Below, in pieces: positions 1 through 8,491 of a DNA stretch of 64,000 bases. The DNA lies in assembly GCF_009363855.1 (NCBI RefSeq), contig NZ_CP045423.1:3564001-3628000 (forward strand), written 5' to 3'. The number at the start of each line of letters is the position of its first letter. Position 1 is the stretch's first letter. Both the position numbers and the translations under genes were made by a program. This DNA comes from Microvirga thermotolerans. GTDB lineage: Bacteria; Pseudomonadota; Alphaproteobacteria; Rhizobiales; Beijerinckiaceae. The notes beneath the pieces were generated by a model. It was not told where the DNA came from and searched no databases. It saw only the letters and a list, made by a program, of their open reading frames with translations.

Positions 1-1218
1 GCGCCCCGGCAGACCGTGCTCGAGACCGGGCAGCCGATTGAAGTCACCAACGTCGCCTTCGGCCCCGGCGACAACCAGGAAACGACGTTCTGGGACATCA
101 CCTTCCTTCCGGTGCTCGATGCGGACGACCGGATCGGCGGCATCCTCTCCCTGGGCGTCGACGTTACCTCCCGGGAGAACGCCACACGCCGGGCCGACCG
201 GCACGCTCAGGAAGGCCTCATCAACAGCAAGCGGCTCGCTCTCGCGGTGGAGGCCACCGAACTCGGCCTCTGGGAGTGGATCGCCGCAACCGGAAGGATC
301 TACTGGTCGGAGCGCCAGAAGGAGATCTTCGGCATCGCACCGGACGAACCTCTCACCCACGAGCTCTGGATATCGTCCATCCACCCCGAAGATCGGGACT
401 GGGTCGTCGCCAAGGTCGACTCCCTCTCGAATCCGGCCTCTACGGGCAAGCTGCAGATCGAATACCGGATCGTTCGCCCCGACGGAGAGGTGCGCTGGAT
501 CAGCAGCAGGGGGCGTATGCTCTATGAAACCGTGGACGGCAAACCAAGGGCCGCTCGCCTTCTCGGCACGATCCTCGACATCACGGAGCGCCGCACGAAC
601 GAGGAAGCCCGTCGCCTTCTCGCGAAGGAACTCGATCACCGCGTGAAAAATCTCTTCGCCATGGCCAATGCCATGGTGACCATGACGGCGCGCAACGCAG
701 GCTCGGTAGAGGAAATGTCTGCGTCGCTGCACGGACGCCTGCACGCGCTCGCCAAGGCTCACGAACTCATTCGCCCGGCCCTGGCGGAAGAGAGGCCGTT
801 CCAGCACGAAACGACGGTGGCCGCCATCGCAGAAACCATCCTGGCTCCCTACAAGGATTTCGGCATGCCGACCAGGATCTCGATTCAATGCGCGCCGATT
901 TCGGTCGGCGCGAAATCTGCCACGAGCCTGACACTCATCCTGCACGAGCTGGCGACGAACGCCTCGAAATACGGCGCGCTCACCAGAACGGACGGGGCCC
1001 TCAACGTCATCTGCTGGCACGATGGGAAGCGCATGTTCCTCGTCTGGCAGGAAAGAGGCGGTCCCGCCATCGAGGGCCCGCCGGCCTACCAGGGCTTCGG
1101 CTCGCAACTGGCGCGCAAGAGCGTGATCGATCAGCTCGAAGGCGAGATCGCCTACGATTGGCTGCGCGACGGACTGCGCGTGGACCTGCGCGTTCCCCTG
1201 GACCGTCTGTCCCGCTGA
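1..1218 (+). CDS. HWE-family sensor histidine kinase with PAS domains (5' end outside window)
   Basis: The reading frame is open from base 1, so the gene begins upstream; the GTG at base 16 is inside a PAS domain and is not its start. Visible in order are the end of one PAS/PAC domain (to about base 200), a second PAS_3-type domain (about 230-590), and a histidine kinase core. The phospho-acceptor motif ELDHRVKNLFA lies near base 630, the N-box HELATNASKYGAL near 945, and the hallmark WQE of the HWE family near 1045. HWE kinases autophosphorylate on His and pass the phosphate to response regulators; many alphaproteobacterial members sense light or stress through PAS domains. No chromophore-binding domain is visible in the part present, so the signal is unknown. 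No cognate regulator gene is next to it. Confidence 0.9.
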   Translation, partial: APRQTVLETGQPIEVTNVAFGPGDNQETTFWDITFLPVLDADDRIGGILSLGVDVTSRENATRRADRHAQEGLINSKRLALAVEATELGLWEWIAATGRIYWSERQKEIFGIAPDEPLTHELWISSIHPEDRDWVVAKVDSLSNPASTGKLQIEYRIVRPDGEVRWISSRGRMLYETVDGKPRAARLLGTILDITERRTNEEARRLLAKELDHRVKNLFAMANAMVTMTARNAGSVEEMSASLHGRLHALAKAHELIRPALAEERPFQHETTVAAIAETILAPYKDFGMPTRISIQCAPISVGAKSATSLTLILHELATNASKYGALTRTDGALNVICWHDGKRMFLVWQERGGPAIEGPPAYQGFGSQLARKSVIDQLEGEIAYDWLRDGLRVDLRVPLDRLSR

Positions 1219-1244
1219 GCAGGACAGACGGCGTCGGCCTGCGT

Positions 1245-2828
1245 TCACGCGGCCTTCTTCTGATAGTCCTTCACGTCCGAGAAGCGGATCGCCTTGTAGC
1301 GGTCCTGCTCGTACTGCAGGTTGAAGGCGTTGGCCGCCATGAAGACGGGCGCTTCGTCGAGGTCGCGGGCCACGGCCGACAGGTGGCTCTCGATGAACCT
1401 GTCGAGCTCGGCGCGGTCGTCGGAGGAGATCCAGCGGCAGATCGAGAACCGCGTCGGTTCGTAGTCGATGGGGAGGCCGTACTCGGCCTGAAGGCGCTCC
1501 TTCAGCACGTCGAGCTGAAGGGCTCCGACCACGCCCACGATGGCGCCCGACCCGTCCTGCGGCACGAAGAGCTGCACGACGCCTTCTTCCGCCATCTGCT
1601 GCAGCGCCTCGCGGAGCTTCTTCGCCTTCATGGCGTCCTGCAGCTTGATGCGGCGCAGGATTTCCGGCGAGAAGCTCGGCACGCCGCGAAAGACGATGTC
1701 CTCGCCCTCCGTCAGCGTGTCTCCGATGCGCAGGGTGCCGTGGTTCGGCAGGCCCACCACGTCGCCTGCCCAGGCTTCGTCGGCGATGGCGCGGTCCTGT
1801 GCGAAGAAGAACTGCGGCGTGTTCAGGCTCATGGCCTTGCCCGTACGCACGAGCTTCGCCTTCATTCCGCGGGACAGCTTGCCCGAGCAGATGCGCATGA
1901 AGGCGATCCGGTCGCGGTGGTTGGGATCCATGTTCGCCTGAATCTTGAAGACGAAGCCGGTCATCTTCGGCTCGCCCGCCTCGACGACCCGCCTGTCCGC
2001 CTCCTGGCTGCGCGGCGGCGGCGCGTACTCGGCCATCGCGTCGATGAGATCGCGCACGCCGAAATTGCGCAGCGCGCTGCCGAAGAAGACGGGCGTGAGG
2101 TGGCCTTCGCGGAACGAGGCGAGATCGAACGGCTTGCATGCCTCCCTCGCAAGCTCGACCTCCTCGCGCCAGGTCCTTGCCTCCTCCGCCGGGAGGAGGC
2201 TGTCGATGTAGGCATCCCCGGGCCCGGACACCTTCGCCGGCTCCTCGTCCGTGTCGATGCGCCGCACGGTGTTGCGGCGCAGGTCGAAGGTTCCGGCGAA
2301 CCCGCGTCCCTGACCGATCGGCCACGTCACGGGCGCCGTGTCGAGGGCGAGGGTCTTCTCGATCTCGTCGAGGAGGTCGAACGGGCTGCGGGCCTCCCGG
2401 TCCATCTTGTTGACGAAGGTGACGATCGGGATGTCGCGCATCCGGCAGACCTCGAAGAGCTTGCGGGTGCGCGCCTCGATGCCCTTCGCGGCATCGATGA
2501 CCATGATCGCGGAATCGACGGCCGTGAGCGTGCGGTAGGTGTCCTCGGAGAAATCCTCGTGGCCCGGCGTGTCGAGCAGGTTGAAGACGCAGTCGCCGTA
2601 CTCGAAGGTCATCACCGAGGTCACGACGGAGATGCCGCGCTCCTTCTCGATCCCCATCCAGTCGGAACGGGTCGAGACGCGGTTCTTCTTCGCCTTCACT
2701 TCGCCGGCGAGCTGGATCGCGCCTCCGAAGAGCAGCAGCTTCTCGGTGAGCGTGGTCTTGCCGGCGTCCGGGTGGGAGATGATGGCAAAGGTGCGGCGGC
2801 GGCCCACGGGGGCCGGAAGATCGGTCAT
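1245..2828 (-). CDS. prfC: Peptide chain release factor 3 (RF3)
   Basis: A 527-residue translational GTPase that recycles RF1/RF2 from the ribosome after termination. The GTPase motifs are intact: G1 HPDAGKTT at residues 19-26, G3 DTPGHEDF at 86-93, and G4 NKMD at 140-143. The length and the domain II/III sequence fit RF3 rather than EF-G. The start gives the usual short N-terminus before the P-loop. It is convergent with the histidine kinase, 26 bases away. prfA lies far off, at 62 kb. It is followed upstream, on the other strand, by a small transcription-unit-like region. Confidence 0.96.
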   Translation of the reverse strand: MTDLPAPVGRRRTFAIISHPDAGKTTLTEKLLLFGGAIQLAGEVKAKKNRVSTRSDWMGIEKERGISVVTSVMTFEYGDCVFNLLDTPGHEDFSEDTYRTLTAVDSAIMVIDAAKGIEARTRKLFEVCRMRDIPIVTFVNKMDREARSPFDLLDEIEKTLALDTAPVTWPIGQGRGFAGTFDLRRNTVRRIDTDEEPAKVSGPGDAYIDSLLPAEEARTWREEVELAREACKPFDLASFREGHLTPVFFGSALRNFGVRDLIDAMAEYAPPPRSQEADRRVVEAGEPKMTGFVFKIQANMDPNHRDRIAFMRICSGKLSRGMKAKLVRTGKAMSLNTPQFFFAQDRAIADEAWAGDVVGLPNHGTLRIGDTLTEGEDIVFRGVPSFSPEILRRIKLQDAMKAKKLREALQQMAEEGVVQLFVPQDGSGAIVGVVGALQLDVLKERLQAEYGLPIDYEPTRFSICRWISSDDRAELDRFIESHLSAVARDLDEAPVFMAANAFNLQYEQDRYKAIRFSDVKDYQKKAA

Positions 2829-2925
2829 GGCTCTCGAATTCTCTGGGCGAAGGGCAAGACGCCGCAGCGCCGCCCTCTTATCTCTGCCGGGGTTTCAACC
2901 CATATTGGGCTTTCCCGTCAACAAC

Positions 2926-2942
2926 GAAAGGAGGTGATCCAG
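2926..2942 (+). promoter_or_regulatory. Unusually long Shine-Dalgarno sequence
   Basis: GAAAGGAGGTGATCCAG is, from general knowledge of the conserved 16S rRNA 3' end, complementary to it over all 17 bases. The AGGAGG core (2929-2934) lies seven bases before a GTG start at 2942. Most genes in this window have only four to six matching bases, so this site is exceptional. Confidence 0.75.
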
Positions 2943-3016
2943 TGTCTCATTGTCATACGAAGCGGTTCCCCTTTGCCGCGGCCTGGATCTTGGCCTCTGC
3001 CGAGGTTCGTGCGTGA
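2942..3016 (+). CDS. Putative 24-residue peptide behind a near-perfect ribosome binding site
   Basis: GTG-initiated small ORF of 24 codons plus stop, starting (M)SHCHTKRFPFAAAWILA. It has a short basic start with two His and one Cys, then a hydrophobic alanine-rich stretch, and ends EVRA. The 17-base Shine-Dalgarno before it, the ideal spacing and the strong terminator 44 bases after its stop argue that it is translated. I do not recognise the family. It is divergent from prfC and convergent with glk, so it is not the leader of either. It could be a small membrane-associated or regulatory peptide, or the RNA could titrate ribosomes with the peptide incidental. The ribosome binding site and terminator are what is seen; translation is inferred. 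Confidence 0.6.
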   Translation: MSHCHTKRFPFAAAWILASAEVRA

Positions 3017-3059
3017 CGCACAGAAGGCGCGGTCTGCAGGGACCGCGAACCGACAATGG

Positions 3060-3089
3060 AAGGCCGCCCGGGAGGCGGCCTTTCTTTTT
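3060..3089 (+). terminator. Rho-independent terminator of the small-ORF unit
   Basis: A nine-base-pair stem (3060-3068 with 3074-3082) and a five-base loop run into a T-rich tract TTTCTTTTT. A second hairpin (CGCGGTC/GACCGCG, 3028-3047) sits just before it. The T tract favours plus-strand termination. The stem also lies about 20 bases past the glk stop and might help end glk transcription. Confidence 0.85.
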
Positions 3090-3100
3090 GGCGCCTGCCC

Positions 3101-4099
3101 TCAGTCCCGCTCCCAGCCCTGGGACTTGTAGAGGAAGCGCCCCGGATGGGCGACCAGGGCGGCAAGCCCCTCGAGGGCCGGCTCCCGGTGGACGATCACG
3201 AAGGCCGGCACCTTCCGGGCCCAGGCATCGTGGGGAGCCTTGCGATCGAAGGCGTGCCTGAAGCCGCCGCCCTGGAGAACGTCGACCATGCGGGGGGCGA
3301 TGCCGCCGGCGATGAAGACCCCTCCGGCCGCCTCGAAGGTGAGGGCGAGATCGCCCGCAAAGCGCCCGAGGCAGCGGGAGAAGAGATCGAGGGTGTCACG
3401 GGCGAGGCCGTCGCCGTCGCGGGCAGCGTCGAGAATGTCGTTCGGGACGTTGAAGGGGCACGGAAGTCCGCGCTTGGCCGCAAGCGCCTTAGAAAGCCGG
3501 AAAAGGCCCGGCCCCGAGAGGACGACTTCCGCGGTCACGCGCCCTCCCACCCGCTCGATATGGGGCCAGAGAGCCATTTCCTCCGAATCCGCCGGGCCGA
3601 ACTCCATGTGACCCGCCTCGGTGGCGAGGATCGCCAGGCGATCCTCGATCGGCACCAGCGCCGCCGCGCCGAAGCCGGTGCCCGGCCCGAGCACCACCCG
3701 GATCCCGCTTCCCGCAGGCCCGGCCTCGCCCAGGGGCGCCACGTCGCCGCGGGCTTCGTCGAGGACGGTCACGGAGGCGGCGACCGGCGTGTAGTCGTTC
3801 ACGAGAGAGACGCGCTCGAGCCCGAGAGCCGTGCCGATCTCTGCGGCATCGATGGTCCAGTGGGCGTTCGTCAGCCGGATGGCGGGCCTGTCGACCCGCG
3901 TCGCCACCGCGAAGATCGCGGAGCGGGGCCGCGGACCGTCATGGCTCTCGAGGGCGGCCCCGATCGCCTCGACCGGTCCGGGCGCCTGGGCGGTCAGGGC
4001 CCTCGGCAGGAGGTGGACGGGTTCGCCGGGCCCCGGGAGAACGGCGAAGCGGGCATTGGTGCCGCCGATATCGCCAAGCAGAACGGGAAACGCAAACAT
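3101..4099 (-). CDS. glk: Glucokinase
   Basis: A 332-residue ROK-unrelated bacterial glucokinase (Glk family) that phosphorylates glucose to glucose-6-phosphate with ATP. The ATP-binding motif GDIGGTNARF is at residues 9-18. The catalytic region LVNDYTPVAAS and the phosphate-binding LGPGTGFGAAAL follow in normal order, as does GHMEF. It is the last gene of a minus-strand run otsB-GH15-glk. Read together, OtsB makes trehalose, GH15 would release glucose and Glk returns it to central metabolism. The start at 4099 places the P-loop-like motif at the usual distance from the N-terminus. Confidence 0.94.
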   Translation of the reverse strand: MFAFPVLLGDIGGTNARFAVLPGPGEPVHLLPRALTAQAPGPVEAIGAALESHDGPRPRSAIFAVATRVDRPAIRLTNAHWTIDAAEIGTALGLERVSLVNDYTPVAASVTVLDEARGDVAPLGEAGPAGSGIRVVLGPGTGFGAAALVPIEDRLAILATEAGHMEFGPADSEEMALWPHIERVGGRVTAEVVLSGPGLFRLSKALAAKRGLPCPFNVPNDILDAARDGDGLARDTLDLFSRCLGRFAGDLALTFEAAGGVFIAGGIAPRMVDVLQGGGFRHAFDRKAPHDAWARKVPAFVIVHREPALEGLAALVAHPGRFLYKSQGWERD

Positions 4100-4158
4100 C
4101 GAACCGGAACGACCTTTCCGCTCATGAGGCCGGAGTCATGGGGCCGGAGCTGGGAGGA

Positions 4159-5967
4159 TCAGAACGCTTCCTCCCAGCTCCGGCTGAGACGTACGGCGGA
4201 ATTGATGAGACCCACCATGGAGTAGGTCTGCGGGAAGTTGCCCCATAATTCTCCGGTCGTGAAGTCCGCATCCTCCGAAAAGAGCCCGAAGGTGTTCCGC
4301 AGCTTCAGGATCTTCTCGAAGAGCTCGCAGGCCTCTTTCCGGCGTCCGATGGCATTGAGCGCGTCCACGTACCAGAAGCCGCAGATCATGAAGGCGGTGT
4401 GCATGCGGCCGAAATCGTCCTCCACGTCGTAGCGCAGGAGGAGGTCGCCCCGGCGGAGGGTCGCGCCGATGGCATCCACGGTCGCGACGAAGCGCGGATC
4501 GTCCGCCTTCACGAAATTCAGCTCCGCGAGCAGCAGCAGCGTCGCATCGAGATGCTCGCCGTCGAAGGAGGAGACGAACGTGCCCTTGTCCCGGTTGTAG
4601 GCCCGCTCGTCGATCACCGCATGCATGCGGTCCGCCTGCTCGCGCCAGAAGGCGACCCGGTCCTCGCGGCCCATGGATTGGGCGATCTTGGCGAGCCTGT
4701 CGCAGGCGGCCCAGCACATGACGCTCGGGAACGTATGCACGGCCGCCTTCGTCCGCAGCTCCCAGGGTCCCGCGTCGGGCTTGTCGAACACCTCGATGGC
4801 ACGCTGGCCGAGCTTCTCCAGATGCTCGAACAGGGCCCGGTTCCCGGTGCGGATCAGCCGCTTGTCGAGAAACGCGTGGGTCGAGGCGAGGACGATGCTG
4901 CCGTAGGCGTCGTTCTGGATCTGCGTGTAGGCGGCATTGCCGACCCGCACGGGGCCCATGCCCCGATAGCCCGCGAGCGCGGCGGCCTCGCGCTCCTCGA
5001 GATCGGGCGAGCGCGTGATGCTGAAGAGCGGCGGCATGTCCCGCAATTCAGGCTTCGCCTCGGCATCGTCGACGATGTTCGTGATGTAGGTGAGATATTC
5101 CTCCATCGTCTTCGTGGTCCCGAGGCGGTTCAGGGCCTGGATCACGAAATAGGCGTCGCGCAGCCAGCAGTACCGGTAGTCCCAGTTGCGCTGCGTGTGG
5201 GGCGCTTCCGGAACCGACGTGGTGAGGGCCGCGACGATGGCGCCCGTCTCCTCGTAGTTGCAGAGCTTGAGGGTGATCGCGGCGCGGATCACGGCCTCCT
5301 GCCAGTCGAAGGGGATGGACAGGGAGCGCACCCAGTCGCGCCAGAAGTCCACCGTCTTGTCGAGGAACTCGCGCGCCGTGGTGTCGGCCTCCGAGCGCAG
5401 GGGTTCGTCCTCGCCGAAGAAGAACGAGATGGGCCGTTCGACGACGAAGGGCCGCTCCTCCTCCACGTAGGAGATGGGCGCGTCGGTGGTGAGCCTCAGC
5501 GAGCGGTGCGGGCCGACGAAGCGCAGGTGGTTGCTGCCGCGCGTCTTGGCGGGGGGCTGCGCTCCCCATTCGAAATGCGGGCGCAGCCGCACCCGGATGC
5601 GCGGGCGCCCCTTCACCGGGCGGACGCGGCGGATGAGGAGCGGAGGACGGAAGGTCCGGTCGAAATGCTTGAAGCGCGGCGCGAAATCCGTGATCTCGAC
5701 GATGTTCCCGAAGGAATCCGTCATCGTCGAAACGAGGACGGCGGTGTTCTCGAGATATCGCTGCTCGCAGGACTGGATGCCCACCTGGTCGATGGCGAAG
5801 ATGCCGCGCTGCTCGGAATCCGGCCGGCCCTCGGGGCTGTCGAGCAGGTGCGAGAAGACCGGATCGCCATCGAAGCGCGGAAAGCAGCTCCAGACGATAT
5901 GGGCGCGGCGGTCCACGAGGGCCGCGATCATGCAATTGCCGATGACGGCGAGGTCGAGCGAACTCAT
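4159..5967 (-). CDS. Glycoside hydrolase family 15 protein (glucoamylase/trehalase-like)
   Basis: A 602-residue soluble protein with no signal peptide, so cytoplasmic. The N-terminal beta domain begins SSLDLAVIGNC and includes WSCFPRFDGDPVF. The C-terminal (alpha/alpha)6 barrel shows YCWLRDAYF and TAFMICGFWYVDAL, with the second acidic catalytic motif in SEDADFTTGELWGNFPQTYS. This matches GH15 enzymes, which include glucoamylases and actinobacterial trehalases. It starts four bases before the otsB stop, so the two are cotranscribed. Next to otsB and glk, a role in trehalose or alpha-glucan breakdown to glucose is likely, but the substrate cannot be read from sequence. Confidence 0.88.
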   Translation of the reverse strand: MSSLDLAVIGNCMIAALVDRRAHIVWSCFPRFDGDPVFSHLLDSPEGRPDSEQRGIFAIDQVGIQSCEQRYLENTAVLVSTMTDSFGNIVEITDFAPRFKHFDRTFRPPLLIRRVRPVKGRPRIRVRLRPHFEWGAQPPAKTRGSNHLRFVGPHRSLRLTTDAPISYVEEERPFVVERPISFFFGEDEPLRSEADTTAREFLDKTVDFWRDWVRSLSIPFDWQEAVIRAAITLKLCNYEETGAIVAALTTSVPEAPHTQRNWDYRYCWLRDAYFVIQALNRLGTTKTMEEYLTYITNIVDDAEAKPELRDMPPLFSITRSPDLEEREAAALAGYRGMGPVRVGNAAYTQIQNDAYGSIVLASTHAFLDKRLIRTGNRALFEHLEKLGQRAIEVFDKPDAGPWELRTKAAVHTFPSVMCWAACDRLAKIAQSMGREDRVAFWREQADRMHAVIDERAYNRDKGTFVSSFDGEHLDATLLLLAELNFVKADDPRFVATVDAIGATLRRGDLLLRYDVEDDFGRMHTAFMICGFWYVDALNAIGRRKEACELFEKILKLRNTFGLFSEDADFTTGELWGNFPQTYSMVGLINSAVRLSRSWEEAF

Positions 5968-5971
5968 CTCT

Positions 5972-6751
5972 CTAGCGGATCCCCTGAAAAGGAATGGAGC
6001 CCTGTTCGGCCCACAGCGCCAGGGAATGCCTCAATTCGGCGGGCGATCCAAGGCGCTCGCGTGCGACCGTTTCGCCCGGTCCGATGCGGACGGAATAGCC
6101 CCCCAGGGCGTTCACCGCCCTGAAGCCGTTCTCGTCCGTCAGATCGTCGCCGATGAAGATCGGCCGACGCCCCCGATAGGGCGGCTGGACGAGGAACTTC
6201 TCGATCACCTTCCCCTTTCCTGCCGCAGCGGGCAGGATCTCCGCCACGGCCTTGCCGAACTGGACCCGGTAGTCGCTGCCCAGGGCCTCCAGCGCCGCAT
6301 GGACGGTGGCATGGACGAAATCGCGCTCGATGGGGGCGAGTCGCCAGTGGATGGCGACGGAGCAACCCTTGTCCTCGATCAGGATGCCAGGCTTCGAGCT
6401 GAAGACACCGGCCAGGCGGTCCACCATCTCGCGCAGTCGCGGATGCTCGTCCGGATCGCACAGGAAGAGCTGCCCTCCGATCCGGTGCTCGAGCCCATGC
6501 AGGCCGGCGATGTCGAAGCGGTGCCCGCCGAGGCGCCTGTCGAGGAAGGAGATCGGCCGGCCGCTGACGATGGCGAGCGCTCCCCCGAGACGGGTCTCGA
6601 GCTCCGCCAGGATTCCGGGCAGGGCCGGATCGACGAAGACCGCCTCGGGCCGCTCCACGATATCGACGAGGGTTCCGTCGAAATCGAGGAACAGCGCCCA
6701 GCTCTCCTCGGCTTCGGGTTGCGGGGATCGTCTCAGGAGGGCCTCAGCCAT
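5972..6751 (-). CDS. otsB: Trehalose-6-phosphate phosphatase
   Basis: HAD-superfamily phosphatase, about 259 residues from this start. HAD motif I is DFDGTL at residues 23-28 and motif IV is FIGDDLTDENGF. The cap region and SGRPISFLDR also fit OtsB. It converts trehalose-6-phosphate to trehalose. The frame is open to an ATG at 6832, adding 27 residues; I prefer 6751 because it gives a normal 20-residue lead to motif I, although its ribosome binding site (GGAGG, 13 bases away) is poor. otsA, the usual partner, is not in the window. Confidence 0.9.
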   Translation of the reverse strand: MAEALLRRSPQPEAEESWALFLDFDGTLVDIVERPEAVFVDPALPGILAELETRLGGALAIVSGRPISFLDRRLGGHRFDIAGLHGLEHRIGGQLFLCDPDEHPRLREMVDRLAGVFSSKPGILIEDKGCSVAIHWRLAPIERDFVHATVHAALEALGSDYRVQFGKAVAEILPAAAGKGKVIEKFLVQPPYRGRRPIFIGDDLTDENGFRAVNALGGYSVRIGPGETVARERLGSPAELRHSLALWAEQGSIPFQGIR

Positions 6752-7153
6752 GGACTCGCATGCGCCTCCGCTTCGCCGCGCCGGTGCGCGCTCCATGCCG
6801 AAAGGCTGCGACCGCAATCTCGCCAGGGCCATCCATTGTCATGAGGGATCCGCTTCCTTCCTAGACATTCGCCGTGCCGGAACGGCCACGCTTCAACGCT
6901 CCCCGTGCGGCAACGTTCCCTGTGCGGGAGGCGGGAGGCTTTGCCCCAACCGCGCCGGCTGCCCGTTCAGGGGCATCCGCCATGTGGCCGCCCGGCACCC
7001 GCAGAGATAATCCCCCGGCAGCCGTTTTCCATGGTGCCCGGCGCTCCAGGCGCCACATGCCGGACGGGGACCCGAAAAGGCTGGGACCGAACGCACGCGG
7101 CCCCGGACCGGTTGAGCCGGTCCGGGGCCGCGCAGCGATGAAGCGGGGTCGGC
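6752..7153. other. Intergenic region between otsB and the type I secretion operon
   Basis: About 400 bases without a supported gene. It would hold the otsB-GH15-glk promoter and, at its right end, a large hairpin after the secretion adaptor gene. Eight-base inverted copies of CATGTGGC/GCCACATG occur near 6980 and 7055. The short open frames here have the arginine/proline-rich composition of non-coding GC-rich DNA. Confidence 0.4.
7096..7132. terminator. 16-bp perfect hairpin after the secretion adaptor gene
   Basis: CGCGGCCCCGGACCGG (7096-7111) pairs perfectly with 7117-7132 around a five-base loop. It lies 21 bases past the stop of the HlyD-family gene and probably ends or protects the secretion operon mRNA. 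There is no T tract, so Rho-independent termination is not certain. Confidence 0.6.
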
Positions 7154-8491
7154 TCAGTGCTCGCGGAAGGCGCGGGCGATCTGCTCTTCCATGGGCTTGA
7201 AGAAGTACTCGAACGGGGTGCGCTGGTTGACCTCGACGAACACCTCCGCCTGCATGCCGGCGATCAGCTTCAGGTTCTCCAGGCGGCGGATCTCCTCCGG
7301 CGGCAGGTCGACCCGGATCGTGTAGTAGGTCATGCCCGTCTGCTGGTCGCGCGACACGTCCGCCGAGACCCGGCTCACCGTGCCGTGCAGCTCGGGGACC
7401 GTGCGCTGGTTCGAGGCGTGCACCCGCACCGTCGCCTTCTGGCCGATCTTCACCTGGTCGATCTCGTTCGGCATCACCTTCGCCTCGAGCTCGAGCTTGT
7501 CGTTGGTCGGCACGATCAGCATCACCGGCTCCGCCGGCGAGATCACCCCGCCGATCGTGTGCACGTTGAGCTGGTGCACGAAGCCGGCGCTCGGCGCCCG
7601 GATGTCCGTGCGCTTCAGCTGGTCCTCCGCCGCCACCCGCCGCTCCGTGTACTCGGCGATGCGGCCCTGGATCTCGCGCAGCTCCTTGAGGGCCTCCGCC
7701 CGCATCTCCTCGTCGACCTGGATGATCTGGAGCGAGGTCTCGGCGATGCGGCCCTCCGCCTGCGCGATGGCGGCGATGAGCTGGCCGCGCTGGCCCTCGA
7801 TGCTCGCCGCATCGCGCTCCAGCGCGTTCAGGCGCGGCAGCTGCACCAGGTTCTTCTGGTAGAGTTCCCGTACGCCCTTGAGCTCGTCCTTGATCAGCTC
7901 CGCCTCGCGGGCCTTGGCCTCCTGCTGCGCCCGGAAGCCGGTGATCTCGTCCTGCGACTGGGCGATGCGCTTGCGCAGCTGGTCCTTCTGCGCCTCCCGC
8001 GCCGAGCGGCGGGCCTCGAACAGGGTGCGCTCCGAGGCCATGATCGTCTTCACGCCCGGCTCGTCGAGCCGGCCGGCGAACTCCTCGGGGTCCTTCACCG
8101 CGCTCGCGCCGTCGCGCTCCGCCTCGAGCCGCGCCCGACGGGCGATGAACTCGTCGAGCTGCTTGACCACGAGCTGGAGGTTCGCCCGCGTCACCGTCTC
8201 GTCGAGGCGGATCAGCAGGTCGCCGGCGGCGACCCTGTCGCCCTCCTTGACCTTCAGCTCGCCGACGATGCCGCCGGTGGCGTGCTGCACCTTCTTGACG
8301 CTGGTGTCGACCACGAACTGCCCGCCGGCCACGACCGCGCCCGACAGGGTCGAGGTGGCGGCCCACAGGCCGATGGTGCCGGCGAAGAGCGCGATCATCG
8401 CGCTGCCCGCGATGGTGGCCTGGCGCAGCGCCTTCTCGTGAACGGACGGCTTCTTGGGCGCCTTGAGGGTCATCGTCAGCATGTTAACCAA
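7154..8491 (-). CDS. Type I secretion periplasmic adaptor (HlyD/PrtE family)
   Basis: A 445-residue membrane fusion protein. One transmembrane helix lies at about residues 30-50 (MIALFAGTIGLWAA). A lipoyl/barrel-sandwich half follows (GGIVGELKVKEGDRVAAGDLLIRLDE). A long alpha-helical coiled-coil hairpin covers about 115-290, and the second half (DIRAPSAGFVHQLNVHTIGG) and beta-barrel with the C-terminal VEVNQRTPFEYFFKPM end it. It bridges the inner-membrane ABC exporter to an outer-membrane TolC-type channel. Its start overlaps the end of the ABC gene by eight bases, showing translational coupling. No TolC gene is in the window. Likely cargo: the RTX proteins at 33-36.5 kb and 40.8-42.5 kb. 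Confidence 0.94.
   Translation of the reverse strand: MVNMLTMTLKAPKKPSVHEKALRQATIAGSAMIALFAGTIGLWAATSTLSGAVVAGGQFVVDTSVKKVQHATGGIVGELKVKEGDRVAAGDLLIRLDETVTRANLQLVVKQLDEFIARRARLEAERDGASAVKDPEEFAGRLDEPGVKTIMASERTLFEARRSAREAQKDQLRKRIAQSQDEITGFRAQQEAKAREAELIKDELKGVRELYQKNLVQLPRLNALERDAASIEGQRGQLIAAIAQAEGRIAETSLQIIQVDEEMRAEALKELREIQGRIAEYTERRVAAEDQLKRTDIRAPSAGFVHQLNVHTIGGVISPAEPVMLIVPTNDKLELEAKVMPNEIDQVKIGQKATVRVHASNQRTVPELHGTVSRVSADVSRDQQTGMTYYTIRVDLPPEEIRRLENLKLIAGMQAEVFVEVNQRTPFEYFFKPMEEQIARAFREH

Noticed and set aside
2926..2942. Minus-strand sequence CTGGATCACCTCCTTTC looks like the 3' end of a 16S rRNA gene
   Set aside because: Only these 17 bases match; the sequence before them does not continue into 16S rRNA. 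The plus-strand reading as a Shine-Dalgarno sequence with a start codon at the right spacing explains it better.
888..3131. Long plus-strand frame antisense to prfC
   Set aside because: RF3 on the minus strand is complete with GTPase motifs. The antisense frame has biased composition and no domain.
4399..6123. Long plus-strand frame antisense to the GH15 gene
   Set aside because: No recognisable domain, no ribosome binding site, and the GH15 frame is intact.
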